NCBI RefSeq assembly: GCF_000004075.3
Contig: NC_026655.2
Span: forward strand, 26,583,489-26,647,488
Origin: Cucumis sativus
Lineage: Eukaryota > Streptophyta > Magnoliopsida > Cucurbitales > Cucurbitaceae
DNA length: 64,000 nt
Reading direction: 5' to 3'
Both the position numbers and the translations under genes were made by a program. The notes beneath the pieces are model-generated. The model was given only the letters and a program-made list of their open reading frames with translations, searched no databases and was not told the origin of the DNA. Positions 14,301-28,300 of this stretch are shown in pieces; the first letter of the stretch is position 1; every line of letters starts with the position of its first letter.

Positions 14301-17300
14301 TCCGCTGTTGTCATCAGATAATGGTTTTGAAGACTCTGTTCCTAGTGTAACAGGATTTATTGGTGAAACTCCATGCTCTAGTGAACCAGGTTCTGCCAGG
14401 ATAAAAAGTGGTTCAAACATGTAGCAAGAATCATCTTGAAGATAATATTCTCCTATTCGGTTTGGATCACAATTTAATGTTCCAGCCCTTGATTGCCAGG
14501 AATTATCCCAGTTTCCAGACCTCAGGGTACCATCAATTTCACCCTCTCGTGGGAGGGAATGACCAGTCATTCTAGGACCAACACAGTCCTTCCACATCCC
14601 TGGAATAGAAGGTGACATTGATGATAGAACTGAATGAGATCTACTAGATAATGATGATGACTGGGCAGCATCATTTGATGTCCCCCGTGATATTCGACGA
14701 GCCTTGTTATAAATAGTAAAAGCTGTTTCCTTAAGAATGACAAGTTCATTTACGGATGGACTACTCACTCTGAAAATCACATCAACTGTCACAATCTGCA
14801 ACACCAATTTAGGTAGAGTAAACCCTTGAAGAACTAAAACGTTCGATGCTGAAGACTCATCAACAGCTGCTGAGCAGCTTAACGACTTCGCAACCTGACT
14901 ACACAATATTGTTCTTCTATCTCTATCTGACTGGAGCATGACAGAACCAACAGCAACAGAAGATTCAACAACAGTTTGCAATACTTCCAGGGGATCGGGA
15001 AAAGGGCATATCACATAAAGTACCTAAGGTAGACAAAAAGTTGTAGGTGAGCCAAGCATGGAGGAAATAATATACACTGAGGGAATAGAAATTGGAAATT
15101 ATTCAAAGGTCTTACCATGCAAGAACCATTACTTCCTTCTTTTGGATTAGCTGACATGGATGGAGAGAGTTTCAAAGCTTTCAAAGCTTTTGAAAGAGAT
15201 CTAAGATAACTTGTCAAGTCCCATCCATTTGAGAGAGAGAGCAAATAGTCACTAATTGAACCAACAATTGAAGCACTGCTGCTGTCAATTTTCATTGATT
15301 GGGGGCAATCAAGTAGAACAAAACCTGAAGACAACCACTTCCCAGACTCTGTGTCCATTTGATTCCCTAAATTATGCGGGGTATGAGTTCCCAGCTTGCA
15401 TGTCTCGTACACTGGTGACAAAAAAGGTGAAGAAGAAGTTGGTCAATCAACTGTAATTTGCCAAAAAGCTTAAATGCAGCAATGAGCATATGAAAAGGAT
15501 TATGTGCAACCGGGATTCCATTTTTTAAATGAAAAGATAACTTTCTGGTTTTTTTTTATATCCGTGAGTGTCCGAGCCAGCTTACGCGCACCTCAACTAA
15601 TCTCACGAGATAACCCGCCTGACCCTACAACAATTGGGTGTCAAGGAAACCCGTAGGAAATTAATTCCTAGGTAGGTGGCCACCATGGATCGAACTCATG
15701 ACCTCTTAGTTAGCTTTTGACCTTTTTACCACTAGGCCAACCCATGGTGATTAAAAGATAACTTTCTATTGAAAATTAATAATGATGATGGAAGAATATT
15801 GTTAGTTACCTAGATAAGAATATTAGCATGTTAGTAATAAGAGGTATAATGGTCATTAGATGGAAGGTTGGTTATTGGGTGTTGTATAAATAGTGAGAGG
15901 GTGAGTGAGTGAGTGAAGGGTAGACTATTCTGTGGAGTGATAAAGGACTTCCTCTCATATCTAACAAAACAAAAACAAAGCTACAAGTTCTCGTCTGCTC
16001 GGAAAATAACATAAAATTTTAATATCATATAAAAAAGATGGAACTTTGGAACGAAATGTTGGCTGCCCTAAGGATGAGATGGTCTTCCCAAAAGGTTCCT
16101 GACTCTTTTTCAACAAGAAACATGAAATTTTCATTGAAAAAAATGAAAAGAGGCTAATGCTAAAAATACCTCTTCATTTTTATTAAGCAATAAATAGAAC
16201 ATTTTTCTAAATAAATATCTCTACATTTCTATTAAACACAAGATTAAACCCCTCTTGTGTTGGGTAACCCCTTTCATGCAACCAAAAAGATCCTTTGGAT
16301 GAATCTTGTGTTGGGCCTTTTTCGTGTTTGACTTAGGTGGAAAGAAATCATAGGATTTTTGTGTTCATTTCCTTGCTTTTGGTGTAAAATGGGTTGATTG
16401 ATCCTTTAAAAAAAATCTTTGGATTTTCCTTACTCAAAATGTAATAGTGGCAATTTTATCCACATTAGCACAGTATTTATTCATTTCTTAAAGATTAATC
16501 TCCCGTAGGAAAATACTTCTTTTTAAAGAGTCAAATGGAAAATACAAGATTAATATAGTACACAACTGGAAGTGTACCCATTTTATTCAATTAAATAACA
16601 AATCAGTCACTAACCCGTTCCTAGTTGCTGGAAAAAATCAGCAGCAGCTGATGCAAGAGGATCAATATCTGGGCAAATGACGCAGTAATTTATCTGCAAC
16701 ATTTTATGAATAAAAATCCATGTCACTAAAAGGGTGGAAATGATATTATCATTTCAGACTTATACCATATAAATAAATATGGGAAAGAAAACAAATAGCT
16801 CCTTACAGATGCCAACTGTTCAGTTTTCAATCAACTTACCGGTTTTTGTACAGCATAAGGTTCAAGAGGGGCCTTTTCCCAAAGTTGCAGAGAGTTGGCA
16901 GATGTCTTAAGCCAATCATCTTGGTACCTATTTACATATCATCGTTTTCTTCTATCTCAGTAGATAATATTGATAACAGTAATTCATTGACATGAAAATA
17001 TAAGAGATAACCTCCCACACATGCATTACTGAGCAGATGAACCAAAAATCTCTACAAACTCACCTTTTTCTTCAAATACATACCAGGCTATGATTAAACA
17101 GTTTTTAATGGTTAGGTTAACCATCCAAGAGTTCGTATTCTTTCGATTTTTTCTCAATGAAAATTGTTTCATCAAGAAAACCATCTGAGAGTAGACTTCT
17201 TATACACAAGAAAAAAAAAGTCCCAGAATAGACACAATCATGGATCTTGGTCTATGCAAGATAATAGGATTTCCTTGCTTCAGTCCATTGATTGTTTTGT

Positions 17301-20300
17301 TTATTAATTGTTTCTTCCTCAAATATGGACATAATTTGCAGGTCGAAAATAGATAATTCCATCTCTTTTGTGGGTCAGGGGTCGAAGCAATTTTTTTTAT
17401 ATTTGTGACTGTTTGGGCTAACTTACCCGCACCTCGACTAATCTCACGAGACACCTGTCAAACTCTTCAACATTTTGAGTGTCAAAGAAACTCGTCAGAA
17501 ATTAATTCCTAGGTAGGTGACCATGGATTGAACTCATGACCTCTTAGTTAGTTATTGAGACTATGTCTCCCTTTTTACCATTAGGCCAAACCACGATGGT
17601 TGGGTCTAAGCCATAAATAGAAACAGATATTTAACAAATTCAAATGAAAGGCAAAATTTTTTGCAGTTTTTTAAGTGAAAAATAAAAAATGCAATGAATG
17701 TCATTCACCCAAAGTACAAAGTGATCTTTAGTTATCACATCAACTTGAATGTGAAACCATCATTTAAAGGTTATAATATAAAGTAATATTCTATGAATGA
17801 TTTTTAATAGTCTATGAAAGTGTACGTATAAATGTTTAGCATACAAAACTGTTAGAGTTAGTGGCTTAGCCAGAGATTTGCCCTAATTTACCATAAATAT
17901 GTTTTCCTTTTTTATCTATTTGTACTTTCTAATTATTTCCCCTCTTGTACGTATTGTATTTATCATAAAATAACAAGAACAAAAATATCGTGGTTTTTCT
18001 TTCGGTACTCGGGTTTCCATGTAAGTTGGTGTTTCGTGTTTTTATTGCTTTCAATATGGTATCAGAGCAAATCAACAACGAAATCCTAGAAAACAGTTTA
18101 AGAAAAACCCAGATCAAACCAAAAGCCACCGCCGCCATGGAAAATTGCTCCCCCAACTTCAAAAGTTGTCGGTGGTCACAATGGGCCCACCCTTGTCGTT
18201 GTCCGTGCAGCCCTCTGGTCGGAATCTCCCTCACATGTCGCTCATTCATCTCACCGCCCAGCTCGGCCTCTTCTACGCGTCGTCATCTATCCAACTGTCA
18301 CACCCTTCCAATCAGCCTAGGAAAGTTACTTTCATTATGATCGTACTTGTCTTACCTGGGTCTTCCTTATCATGGATAAATCTGAGGTAAACATCTGTTT
18401 TCCAAAACTTCTACCACACCATTAAAACGCAATTCAATACAAAAATTGCAATTCTTTGAAGTGATAATGGATGGGAATTCCAAAACCATAACCTTAGTGA
18501 GTTTCTAGCCTCCAAGGGGATTGTTCACCAAAGCTCATGCGTTTACACATCACAACAAAAAGGGGTGGCAAAGTGAAAAAAATCGTCATCTTATGGAAGT
18601 AGCTCGTTCTCTTATGCTATCTACTTCACTTCCTTCATACCTATGGGGAGATGTCATTCGTCTAGCAGCTCATTTAATCAAATAGAATGTCTTCTCGTGT
18701 CCTCCACCTTCAGATTCCCTTAGATTGTCTCAAGAAGTCCTATTCTTCTACCCGTTTAATTTTTTAGGTTCCCTTCGCGTGTTTGGGTGTACTACATATG
18801 TCCACAATTTCAACCCTAATCAAACAAATTTACCCCTAGGGCTCAGGCATGTGTGTTTGTTGGGTATCCCTTTCATCAGCGTGATTATAAATGTTTTCAT
18901 CAACCTTCTAAGAAATACTTTATCACTATGGATATTACTTTCTGTGAGGACCGACGCTTCTTTCCCGTTATCCATCTTCAGGGGAAGGGTGTGAGTGAAA
19001 AGTCTAATTGTACCTTAGAGTTTGTCGAACCTACTCCTAATATTGTGTCTTACTCCAATCCTCATCTCATAGTCCTACCCACAAACCAAGTTCCCTAGAA
19101 AATGTATTACAGGAAGAATCTCATAAAGGAAGTTGGGTCCACTACTAGTTAGCCGCCGACTCCAATCCAAGACTCTGAACCTCCTCAAGATTAAGGTATG
19201 GAAAATCCTACTAAACCTTGTACTGATATAAAATGAGTGAGAATGACTAATCTAATGGTTGCTATTCTTGAAAATGTGAAAGAAAAGAATAGTGGTGATA
19301 AGACTGAGGATAGAGCTGAAACCAATAATAATAAAGTGGAACAGGGTCATACAAGAAAAATTGATGAGTATGATCCATCCCTTGATATTCTCGTTGCATT
19401 GAGAAAAGGTACCAAGTTTTGTACAAAATATCTCATTTGTAACTATGTTTCCTATGATAATCTCACCCCACAGTTCAGAGCTTTTACAGCAAATCTTGAT
19501 TCTACCATAATATAAAAAAATATCCACACTGCTTTAGAGTGTAGTGAATGGCAGAATGCTATCATAGAAAAGATGAAGGCTTTTGAAAAGAATAGAACTT
19601 AGGAGATTTGTACTCTACCCAAGGGACACAAACCTGTGGGGTGCAAATGGGTGTTTGCTCTCAAATACAAAGCAGATGGAACACTTGACAAACACAAGGC
19701 AAGGTGAGTTGCAAAGGGGTTTACTCAGGCCTATGATATTGATTATTTAAAAACTTTTTCTCCTGTTGCTAAGTTGAATACTGTTAGAGTCCTATCTATT
19801 GATGTAAACAAAGATTGGTCTCTATACTAGCTGGATGTTAAGAATGCTTTTCTGAATGGAGACCTAGTGGAGGAAGTTTATATGAGGCCCCGCCTAGACT
19901 TGAAGTCCAGTTTGTTCAACAGTCACCCAGAGCATGGTTTGGCAGGTTCACTACCTTGGTCAAGTCCCAGAGCTACAGTCAGGAGCACTCTGATCATACT
20001 TTATTTACAAAAATTTCCAAGACTATAAAGATTGTTGTTCTTATAGTGTACGTTGATGACATTGTTTTATCTGGAGATGATCAGGCAAAAATCAATCAAC
20101 TAAAGCAAAGAATGGGTGATGAATTTGAAATCAAGGATTTAGGAATTATAATATTTCCTTGGAATGAAGGTGGCTAGATCTAAAGAAAGCATCTTTGTGT
20201 CTCAAAAAAAATACACCTTTCATTTGCTAACCAAGACAGGTAAGTTGGGAATCTTGGGATGTCGTCCCGCTGACACTCCTATTGAATTCAACTAATAAAG

Positions 20301-23300
20301 AACAATATCAGCGTCTTGTGGGTAAATTCTTTTTTTTTAATATTTGTGAGTGTCTAAGCGAACTTATGCGCACCTCAACTAATCTAATGGGACAACCCAT
20401 CTGACCCTATAACATTTGGATGTCAAGGAAACTCGTAGAAAATTAATTCTTAGGTAGGTGATGGCCACCATGGTTCAAACTCATGACCTCTTAGTTAGTT
20501 ATTGACCTTCTTACCATTAGGACAATCCATGATGGGTAAATTGATTTACTCATCCCATACTTGTCCTGATGTTTCCTTTGTTGTTAGTATTGTCAACCAG
20601 TTTATGCAGACTCCCTACAAAGAACACATGGAAACTATCAACAAAATCCTGGGATACTTGAAAACATCTGGTAAAGGGTTGAGGTTCAAAAAGACAGACA
20701 AAAAAACTATTTAGGCCTATACTGACTCAAACTGGACAAGATCTGTTATTGACAGGAAATCTACCTCCAATTATTGTACCTTTGCATAGGGCAATCTTGT
20801 AACTTGGAGAAATAAGTAGAGTGTTATGTCTAGGTGCAGCACTGAGACCGAATACCGAGCTATGAGTTTGGGGATATGTGAGAAAATTTGGCTCCAGAAA
20901 GTCCTGTCTAATCTTCATCAGAAGTGTGAGACACCAGTGAAGTTATTTTGTGATAATAAAGCTACCATTAGCATTGCTAACTATTAAACTACCAATTCAC
21001 TCAAAAGCTTAAGCTTGTGGTTGAAGGCAAATTTAATTATATATCACCAACACTCCTCACTTGTGGTTTGAAATATTTGAAAGGCCCAACAAATGGAATC
21101 AATTTTACCTCACTTTTGGACTTAAAATATTTGAAAGACCCAACAAGTGGAAATTGATTTTAATTGGGGAGGAAACGACAATGCAGGGGCTTGAACATAG
21201 GATTTCCTTAGACCACCTGCTCTGGTACCATATTAAACCGTCAATTTAATTATATATCACCAACACTAACAACTCAGTTCAACATGATAGAACCAAACAT
21301 GTTGAGATTGATCGACATTTCATTAAAGAAAGATTTGACCGTGGGAGCATATGCATTTCATGCACTCCATACATTCCTGTGAGCCAACAGATTGCTCATG
21401 TTCTCACCAAAGGGCTTCTCAAACCAAACTTCAACTTTGATGTTAACAAGTTGGGCCTCATTGATATTTGCATCCCAACTTGCGGGGAAGTGTTAGAGTT
21501 AGTAGGCTTAGCCCATTGGGAGATTTGTCCTAATTTACCATAAATATGTTTTCCATTTTTTATCTTTTTGTACTTTTTCTATTTATTTTCCCCTTGTACC
21601 TATTGTATTTATCAAAAAAATAATAAGAACAAAAATATCTTGGTTTTTCTCCCGGTACTCAGATTTCCACGTAAGTTGGTGTTTCGTGTTTTTATTGCTT
21701 TCAATAAAAACATATCAGGATATCCTAGATATGAATTTAATCTCTCGATAAATAACAAGGCAATTAAATAATCAAATGCATACCCAACAAGTATTGCAGG
21801 TGATGGGAGAAGAAGAACTGTTGGTCTCAGCCGCAAAGGAAGTAGTTGTTGGTCAGATCCTGAACTGCAAATCTCTTGGTTTGATCTCCTTTGGGAAGTC
21901 TCATCCATTTTGGAACCATCCATCGTGGTACTACCTACAGTATCAGAAAATTGCATGATCCACTAAACTAAACATTTTATTTTGTATAAATTATAACATC
22001 CCTACCTTTGAGACTAGACGATCCACTAGCAGAAGAATGTGACGGGCTTAAGGGCTCTCCAATATTTTGCATAACAGTACTTGAAGAATCTTTAGATTCA
22101 TTTACAATAGACTCGGCAGATAATCCATCACCCGTGCTTCCTGAATCACCTAATTGGCCACGACCTTTGCACCAATCAATTACAGATAATGGCCCATCCA
22201 AAGTGCCAAATGCAGATTTCAAGGCTGTTTTCATGTCAGACTGCAGCAAACTCATTACAGACGGGGCATAAACCTGAAGGATAATTCAACAATAAGCTAG
22301 TAGCACATCTTTAAAGCTACATCTCATCAATAAGATAGCATGGCAAGAAGGAAAAACAAAAGAAACCACATACCGCAAAAGTAATAATACCAAGCGTAAT
22401 AAAAAAAAATGTTAGAAAACATACAAAAGTTAATTTTGTAAAATAACGATATGAATTATGATGATAACAAGATAATAAGCATGAACGATACCTTCAACAA
22501 ATTATAACAATAAAGTTGAGATGTAGAATATGACCATAAGATAGGAAATTGTGTGCTTGTGCCTGCAATATCAGTTACAAGGAAAGCACACTTACATCAG
22601 CAGTGAGAGGATCCACTAACTCAACACCTGCAATGTCCAACGCATGGCAAGAGGCTAAGGTCCCTCCACAGCCTGCATGAACCATTGATGGCCCACATGA
22701 AAATCCCCTCCTCCATTGTTCCTGTAATGCTAGCCAGCCATATGGCCCATCGCCACATTCTGCATCCAAGGCAAGGTCAACAAAAGAAGTAGCCTGCTGG
22801 ACAATTAAAGGGAAGGCATCAAGGAGCTCCTGAAGTGGTTGTCTCTGCCCATAAGAGAGAACTCCATCCTCATGAAAAGAATTGTGGGGTAAGGATGACC
22901 CAAGTTCCATACTAGGTGAGTTTGACGGCTTTGGAACCTTGGGAACTCCAACAGACCGCCAAACACCAACAGGTGCATTAAGGTGTCCATCAAGTATTCC
23001 CCCATCAGCTTCTCCGGCTATTCTAATTGGAACACTAGTATCCTTCTTCTTCACCTCATTTGCCATATAGTCTGTAATAGTACTTGGATCACTAGATAGC
23101 TGAGTTGTACCAGAAACTGTGGAACTACCAGACGACTGCAAGGTGTGTCGTAATCTGCACATAGAAGCTTGGAACATTAAGCATTCGACTTCCATCGCAA
23201 GAACGTGCTTCTGAGACATAAATAAACAATCAGCTTCGACACTGTCCTCCGTCGTTTTCCTTTGTGTGGTTTTGACAGCATTGTGATTCGAAAGAGATGA

Positions 23301-25277
23301 TGCCAGCCCATCAGATGTAGAGATGCTATTCTTAGAGGGAGCTGATTTTCTTATATGTTTCTCTTTCACATTGTCAACATGTATATAATAATTTTTTGCC
23401 CGTAAAACATTAGATGGTTTTGTATTTGAAGATATACCACTCTTCTCATCGGACCTATCAAAATGTGGTGAGGAGGGTGGTGTTGCACCATATATGTAAC
23501 TGTTTGTGCTTAAGTTTGAACTCTCTAGCTCCCGAGTTTTTGGAATATATGGACTTCGAAACATTGATGAAGAGAACTCACTTGTAGGAGTTTCAACTGC
23601 TCCATATTCGGGAGCAAGTGTCATCAGAGCTTCAGCTTTAGTGATTTGATCAAACTCCCCAGAAGAAGACACTGGGGTTTGGTTGGCTGTTACTGAGGAC
23701 AATGCATTGTTTGTGACTTCGTGATCTTTGCTTAGAACCTCCTCTGTCGTCATTGGAACAGCTGGGTTGAAGCTATCAAAGGATGGAAACCCCACAGGTA
23801 AAAGCATCTGATCGGAAACATCCATGACCACAACTGGACTGCTACCTACATCAGTGTAGTCCGGAGCAGAAAACATAAGAGATTGTGACTCTGTAGTTCC
23901 TGGAGGCTTCAGAAGATAATAGCATGATGAGCTCCAAGATCATACTCATATAATAAGCAAGAATATTGAGAGAAGAAAAAGGAACAGCTTGCCTTCAACT
24001 TGACTGAGAAAGATTGAGGGAGTGAAAAATTGTAGTGTTACAAACAAATTAAAGCTCGTTAGATTTCTTATCAAAAGGTTTGTACTTTTTTTATTAAAAT
24101 AACAATGAGTTATCATCACACGTCAATGCCAAATTATCAAAATTGATGGTAGATTGTAATAATCCAAAATAATTTTTGGTTAAGCTCAAATTTCATTCCA
24201 ATGAGGATCTTTTCTCCAGAAAGATAAGAATGGAAAGGAAACTTAAAAAGGTAATGAAGTAATTCAAGGACCATATTAACTTCCATAAACAGTTTAGGAA
24301 AGAAAATAAAAAACTAACCATCTTAGAAAGCTTATTTTGAGATATAACTTTGTTATGGGCTATTGCCCATCACCAGAAACTTAACATGCAACAATAACAA
24401 CCATCTTATAATCATCCTGCAGCAAAACATTTTGCAAGACACATGGAAAATACCTCCCCAAAAGGTAAAACGTCATTCTCAAAGAAGTCTCCAAAGCCCC
24501 CAAAATGCAAAAGGAGGTCTTCTATGTCGTCCCCACCCCGGTCATCGTCTTCCCAGTCCCAAGGAGATCCAATCAGCTCAGTGGAAGTAAAATCAGATTT
24601 GAAAGCATCTTGAATTTGAGCACCTGTACCCATTTGATCTAATGCATCTGGCATCCCCGAACGAGGCCGCTTCATACCCTAACATTTAAGCAATTTGATT
24701 GACCAATAGATAATATTAGTAGATATTACAAAAATCTAGACGTAGCATGAGTAATATTCTTTTTTTCCTTGATAGAAAAATTATAGTTCATTGATGATAC
24801 ATAATATTACAAACAAACGAGGAACCTTCAAAAAGTAATGAAAAAGGCTCTCTTGTTATTGAAAAATATCAATATTGGATATAAGAATTACTGCCACGCC
24901 AGAATCAAACAGAAAGATGTTATCCACCTCAAAAAGAGTTTCCTCCACAGGAGGAAAACATAAATACCCATTAGACAATGAATTTGATATTAGTTTTCTG
25001 CTTTTAAAAATCATGCCGGTATGGTAACAATTTCTTTTATTCAAAATTATGCAATTATTTCTTTCAGAAAAATGTTTCTATTTTTTAAATTTGCCAGTGT
25101 GTGGTAAAAAAACTTAGAAGTAAAAAATTTCAATAAAGAGATAGCACATTTTTGAAAGCAATGTATAACCAAAGTTTGTCGACGTCAACAGAAATAACGA
25201 AATCTCAGTTTACGAAAATTTCGATGAGAATATCAATAAAATGTCAATGCTCATGAAAATTAATAGAAACGTTATAA

Positions 25278-25311
<34 letters not shown>

Positions 25312-28300
25312 TCTATGTTCTAAAATTTTTAAACAAGTTCAAATGCCTATTATTTATATTACATACACATTGATGTTATTTTGTTGCTTATTTCTATGTT
25401 TTATGAATTTCGTTTACAATATAATAGAAATGGCAATTTACTCCTTATGTTAGTGTTGGATGTTGAACCCATGGATAATTGAAAATATCGACATGTCAAA
25501 AAAATTTAATGTTATTAGTGTAACCAAATAGGGACACGTAACCCATTCTTTTTTGGAACTTCTTCATAGTGCAAGAAGTACAAATCAAAATGAAACCATA
25601 AAGCAGCATTGAATATGCTGAAAGTCTGACACCATCCCCAAATTTAGGAGTTCCCATGCCAAAACATAAAATCCAATTTGCAAGGTCCTTAATCATATTA
25701 TCATATATAATAACATACAGAAAACTAAAATCAAGAACCTTAATCCAGCATACCAATTTTCTGGAACTGATTGCGGATTGGTCATTTGAAGACAATCCAG
25801 ACTGCCTGCAAGATAAGGAATCAGCATCTGCTTCAAGTTCGCTGGCTCCTGTCTTGCAATCACTATCATTAGAACTACTGCTTATGCTAGCAATGCTGCT
25901 ACTGTTACTATTGCTGCTGCTATCATAACCATGCTGTGAACGTATTTTATCAGTCTCAGTCCACAACCCTTCCATATAATCTACATTTCCAGCACTACAG
26001 AAACCACAACCATAAGTACAAAACTGAAAGGTTAATAATGATTAAAATGTTAATCCAGTCACCCTACTATAGACATTTTTTCACGAATGCCACTAATATA
26101 GAAATATGAAACCTCTTCAAAAACATACATGAAAGTTAACAACTTAAAAACTTAGCAAGAAAGAAAACATATATATGACAATATACCTTCGAACTCAAAC
26201 AGACTTGACATGTGGCTTACTTTTTTAATATATATATATTATAAAGAAAGAATACAACAAAACATTAAGAAGAATAATCCACGCTAGTCATCTCATTACA
26301 TTATTGTTGTTCTTTTTTTAACAAATAAATTCAAATAAACTGCCCATTATGCAAAAAGGATGCTGAAACACAGAACCAAAGCTTTATTGTTAGCAGTAGC
26401 ACTTATTCTTGCGAATTATGGAAGGAGATTTTTCCTCTTTCAAAATGGTCCACAGCTCTCCCACATGATCCAATAGTCTCACTCACCATACCCTAACCGA
26501 ACCACCTTTTCTCAAATAGGAAAAAAAATTATATGAACTCACCTAAAGGGTTTTTAATGATAAGGAAAGGTTTATCGATAATCTTTTTTATTATGTTGTC
26601 TATCTCTATTTAGCTATATCTTGGTACATAACACTTTATTTCTTTCTTGTTTCCTCTTCAAAAAGACACTTCTTTCATTTTATATCGCTACTCTACTCTT
26701 TTGTCCAATTGGAAAGGTTATTTTAACTTCTTTGGCTTCCAATTTCCTCCCTAATTTTGCAAAACTTCATACACCTATTAAATTTGTTTCTTATTCCAAA
26801 AAAAAAAGAGACAAACAAAAAAAACACTAGATGAAAGCTGTCATCATTGGTTCTGGGAAATAAAACAATTTATAACAAAGTGACTTGATTGGAGGGTATT
26901 TTTGGAACCTCCTTTTGCCGTAGACTTGGGATGTCTTGTTTCCCTTTGTCTTTCTGCACAGCTCTTCTTTTTCTAAAAACAAATAGTGGTTTCCTATCAT
27001 ATATATACACACTTTTCCAAGTTGATATCAAGTCTACTTTCGAATGAACTTTTGAAACATAGACAAGGTAAAATAGTGTTATGATCCAGCTTAACATGCA
27101 CATAACAACATCCAAGCAACATGCACATGATAACATAGTATTTCTTAATCTAATAACATATAACTTTAGTCACATGCTATGAGTTGAAATCCTTACCAAT
27201 GCACGTTGAAAGATGAACCAGGTAATGAGGGTCCTATCCAATTTTGCAGCCAAAATCTGAAAAGTTTGACATCAAAGTCAGTAGAAGAAACAAAGGCCAC
27301 CAAAACTACATAGCAGTTCAATAAAGCAAAAAGCTTCACTGCAATGAGACCAAAAACAGACGCCCATAAACCAAGCTTCATTCTTTTTAATAAGAAACCA
27401 AGCTTTCATTTTGTAATAAGATAAAAGGATCTAATAAGGCATATAAAAAAATAAGCCCAATAATAAAACCAGCACCCCAGCCACTTACAAGGGGTCCCAA
27501 TCCAAAAAGATAATACTAAGTTTATAATTACAAAACACTCTATTAACATATGCCCATAAAGAATAATTAAATCTAATCAAATGCCAAATATCCTCTCCCG
27601 AGCTCTCCACCCCTGAAAAATTCTATTAACAAGCCAAATGCCCCATGTTTAAAAAGGAAGAAAAGAAAAAGAAGAGACCCCCCCAGTGAAAGAGAGAATC
27701 TAAGAGCTCCACTTCAAACATCGAACAACTCCCTCTATTACAAGCTGACACGGCCCCAAAAGTCTGCCTCTGGATACACTCTTGGGTATTCACTCTCCCA
27801 ACCAAAACTTGCCAGGGAATGAATTTTAACTTTCCAAAGAGAGGAAAACACAGGAGCTTCCGATGGAAGGGAGCACAAAGAATCCAAAAGAAAAAATTGC
27901 TGGAAAAGCCTTTAGAGGGCTTAGAACCCAAGATCTAAAATCCCTTCATAATAAATTGGTCATAAATAATAGAGACAAGAATAACCACCTCACTACCCTC
28001 TCGATCAGCAAGGGGACAACAAACACATGAGAAAGAAAGGAAGATCTACCAGTAGAAGGCAAAGTATAAACCACCAAATGCAGTCTATCATCTGGAAGAT
28101 GGTAAAGATGAGGGAACTCTCTCCCACCCAAAAATCCTCCCGAAAATAAGTACTCAACCAATTCCAGATAGAGCATTTAAAACTGGAGACAACATCGAAA
28201 TACCTGGAGCAATAACAAGAACCCTTGAACCTAGTAACCTACCACTTGAGACCCAATCACAAGGGTAAGGTAACTACCTACTCACAATAATTTGTAAGGA

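Larger units (their letters stand above)
18330..21480 (+). pseudogene. broken copia pol (integrase, reverse transcriptase, RNase H)
   Basis: Pieces in shifting frames resemble copia Pol. At about 18390-18960 is the integrase core (SDNGWEFQ, then [11 protein letters not shown] and LPSYLWGDV). At about 19560-20180 is reverse transcriptase ([32 protein letters not shown], and the catalytic YVDD at 20049-20060). From 20533 to 21480 is the C-terminal RT and RNase H part (SAEAEYRA-like, then [16 protein letters not shown] and a terminal LTKGLL-like segment). Several in-frame stops, frameshifts, a SINE and a TRIM interrupt it, so it cannot encode a working polyprotein. No gag zinc knuckle is seen. 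Confidence 0.88.
17850..21706 (+). mobile_element. Ty1/copia LTR retrotransposon, defective, in MED13 intron 16
   Basis: A 3,857-bp element with a 5' LTR at 17850-18056 (207 bp) and a 3' LTR at 21491-21706 (216 bp), both starting TGTTAGAGTTAGT and ending TTTCAATA. A 5-bp target duplication, AAAAC, flanks it (17845-17849, 21707-21711). The primer-binding site TGGTATCAGAGC (18057-18068) matches the initiator tRNA-Met 3' end, and a purine tract GCGGGGAAG precedes the 3' LTR. It lies antisense to MED13. The region for gag, protease and the N-terminal part of integrase is missing, and the rest has many stops. Two younger elements sit inside it (20329-20532, 20982-21265). By eye the LTRs differ at roughly 14-18 aligned sites plus several indels, so the insertion is not recent. 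Confidence 0.93.

Noticed and set aside
18725..19098. Several 80-90-codon frames as separate genes
   Set aside because: They are frameshifted pieces of copia integrase/RT ([16 protein letters not shown] and following), inside a bounded LTR element.
25656..25928. 90-codon plus-strand frame with a Leu run
   Set aside because: Antisense shadow of MED13 exon 12, whose Ser/Asn codons read as Leu on the other strand.
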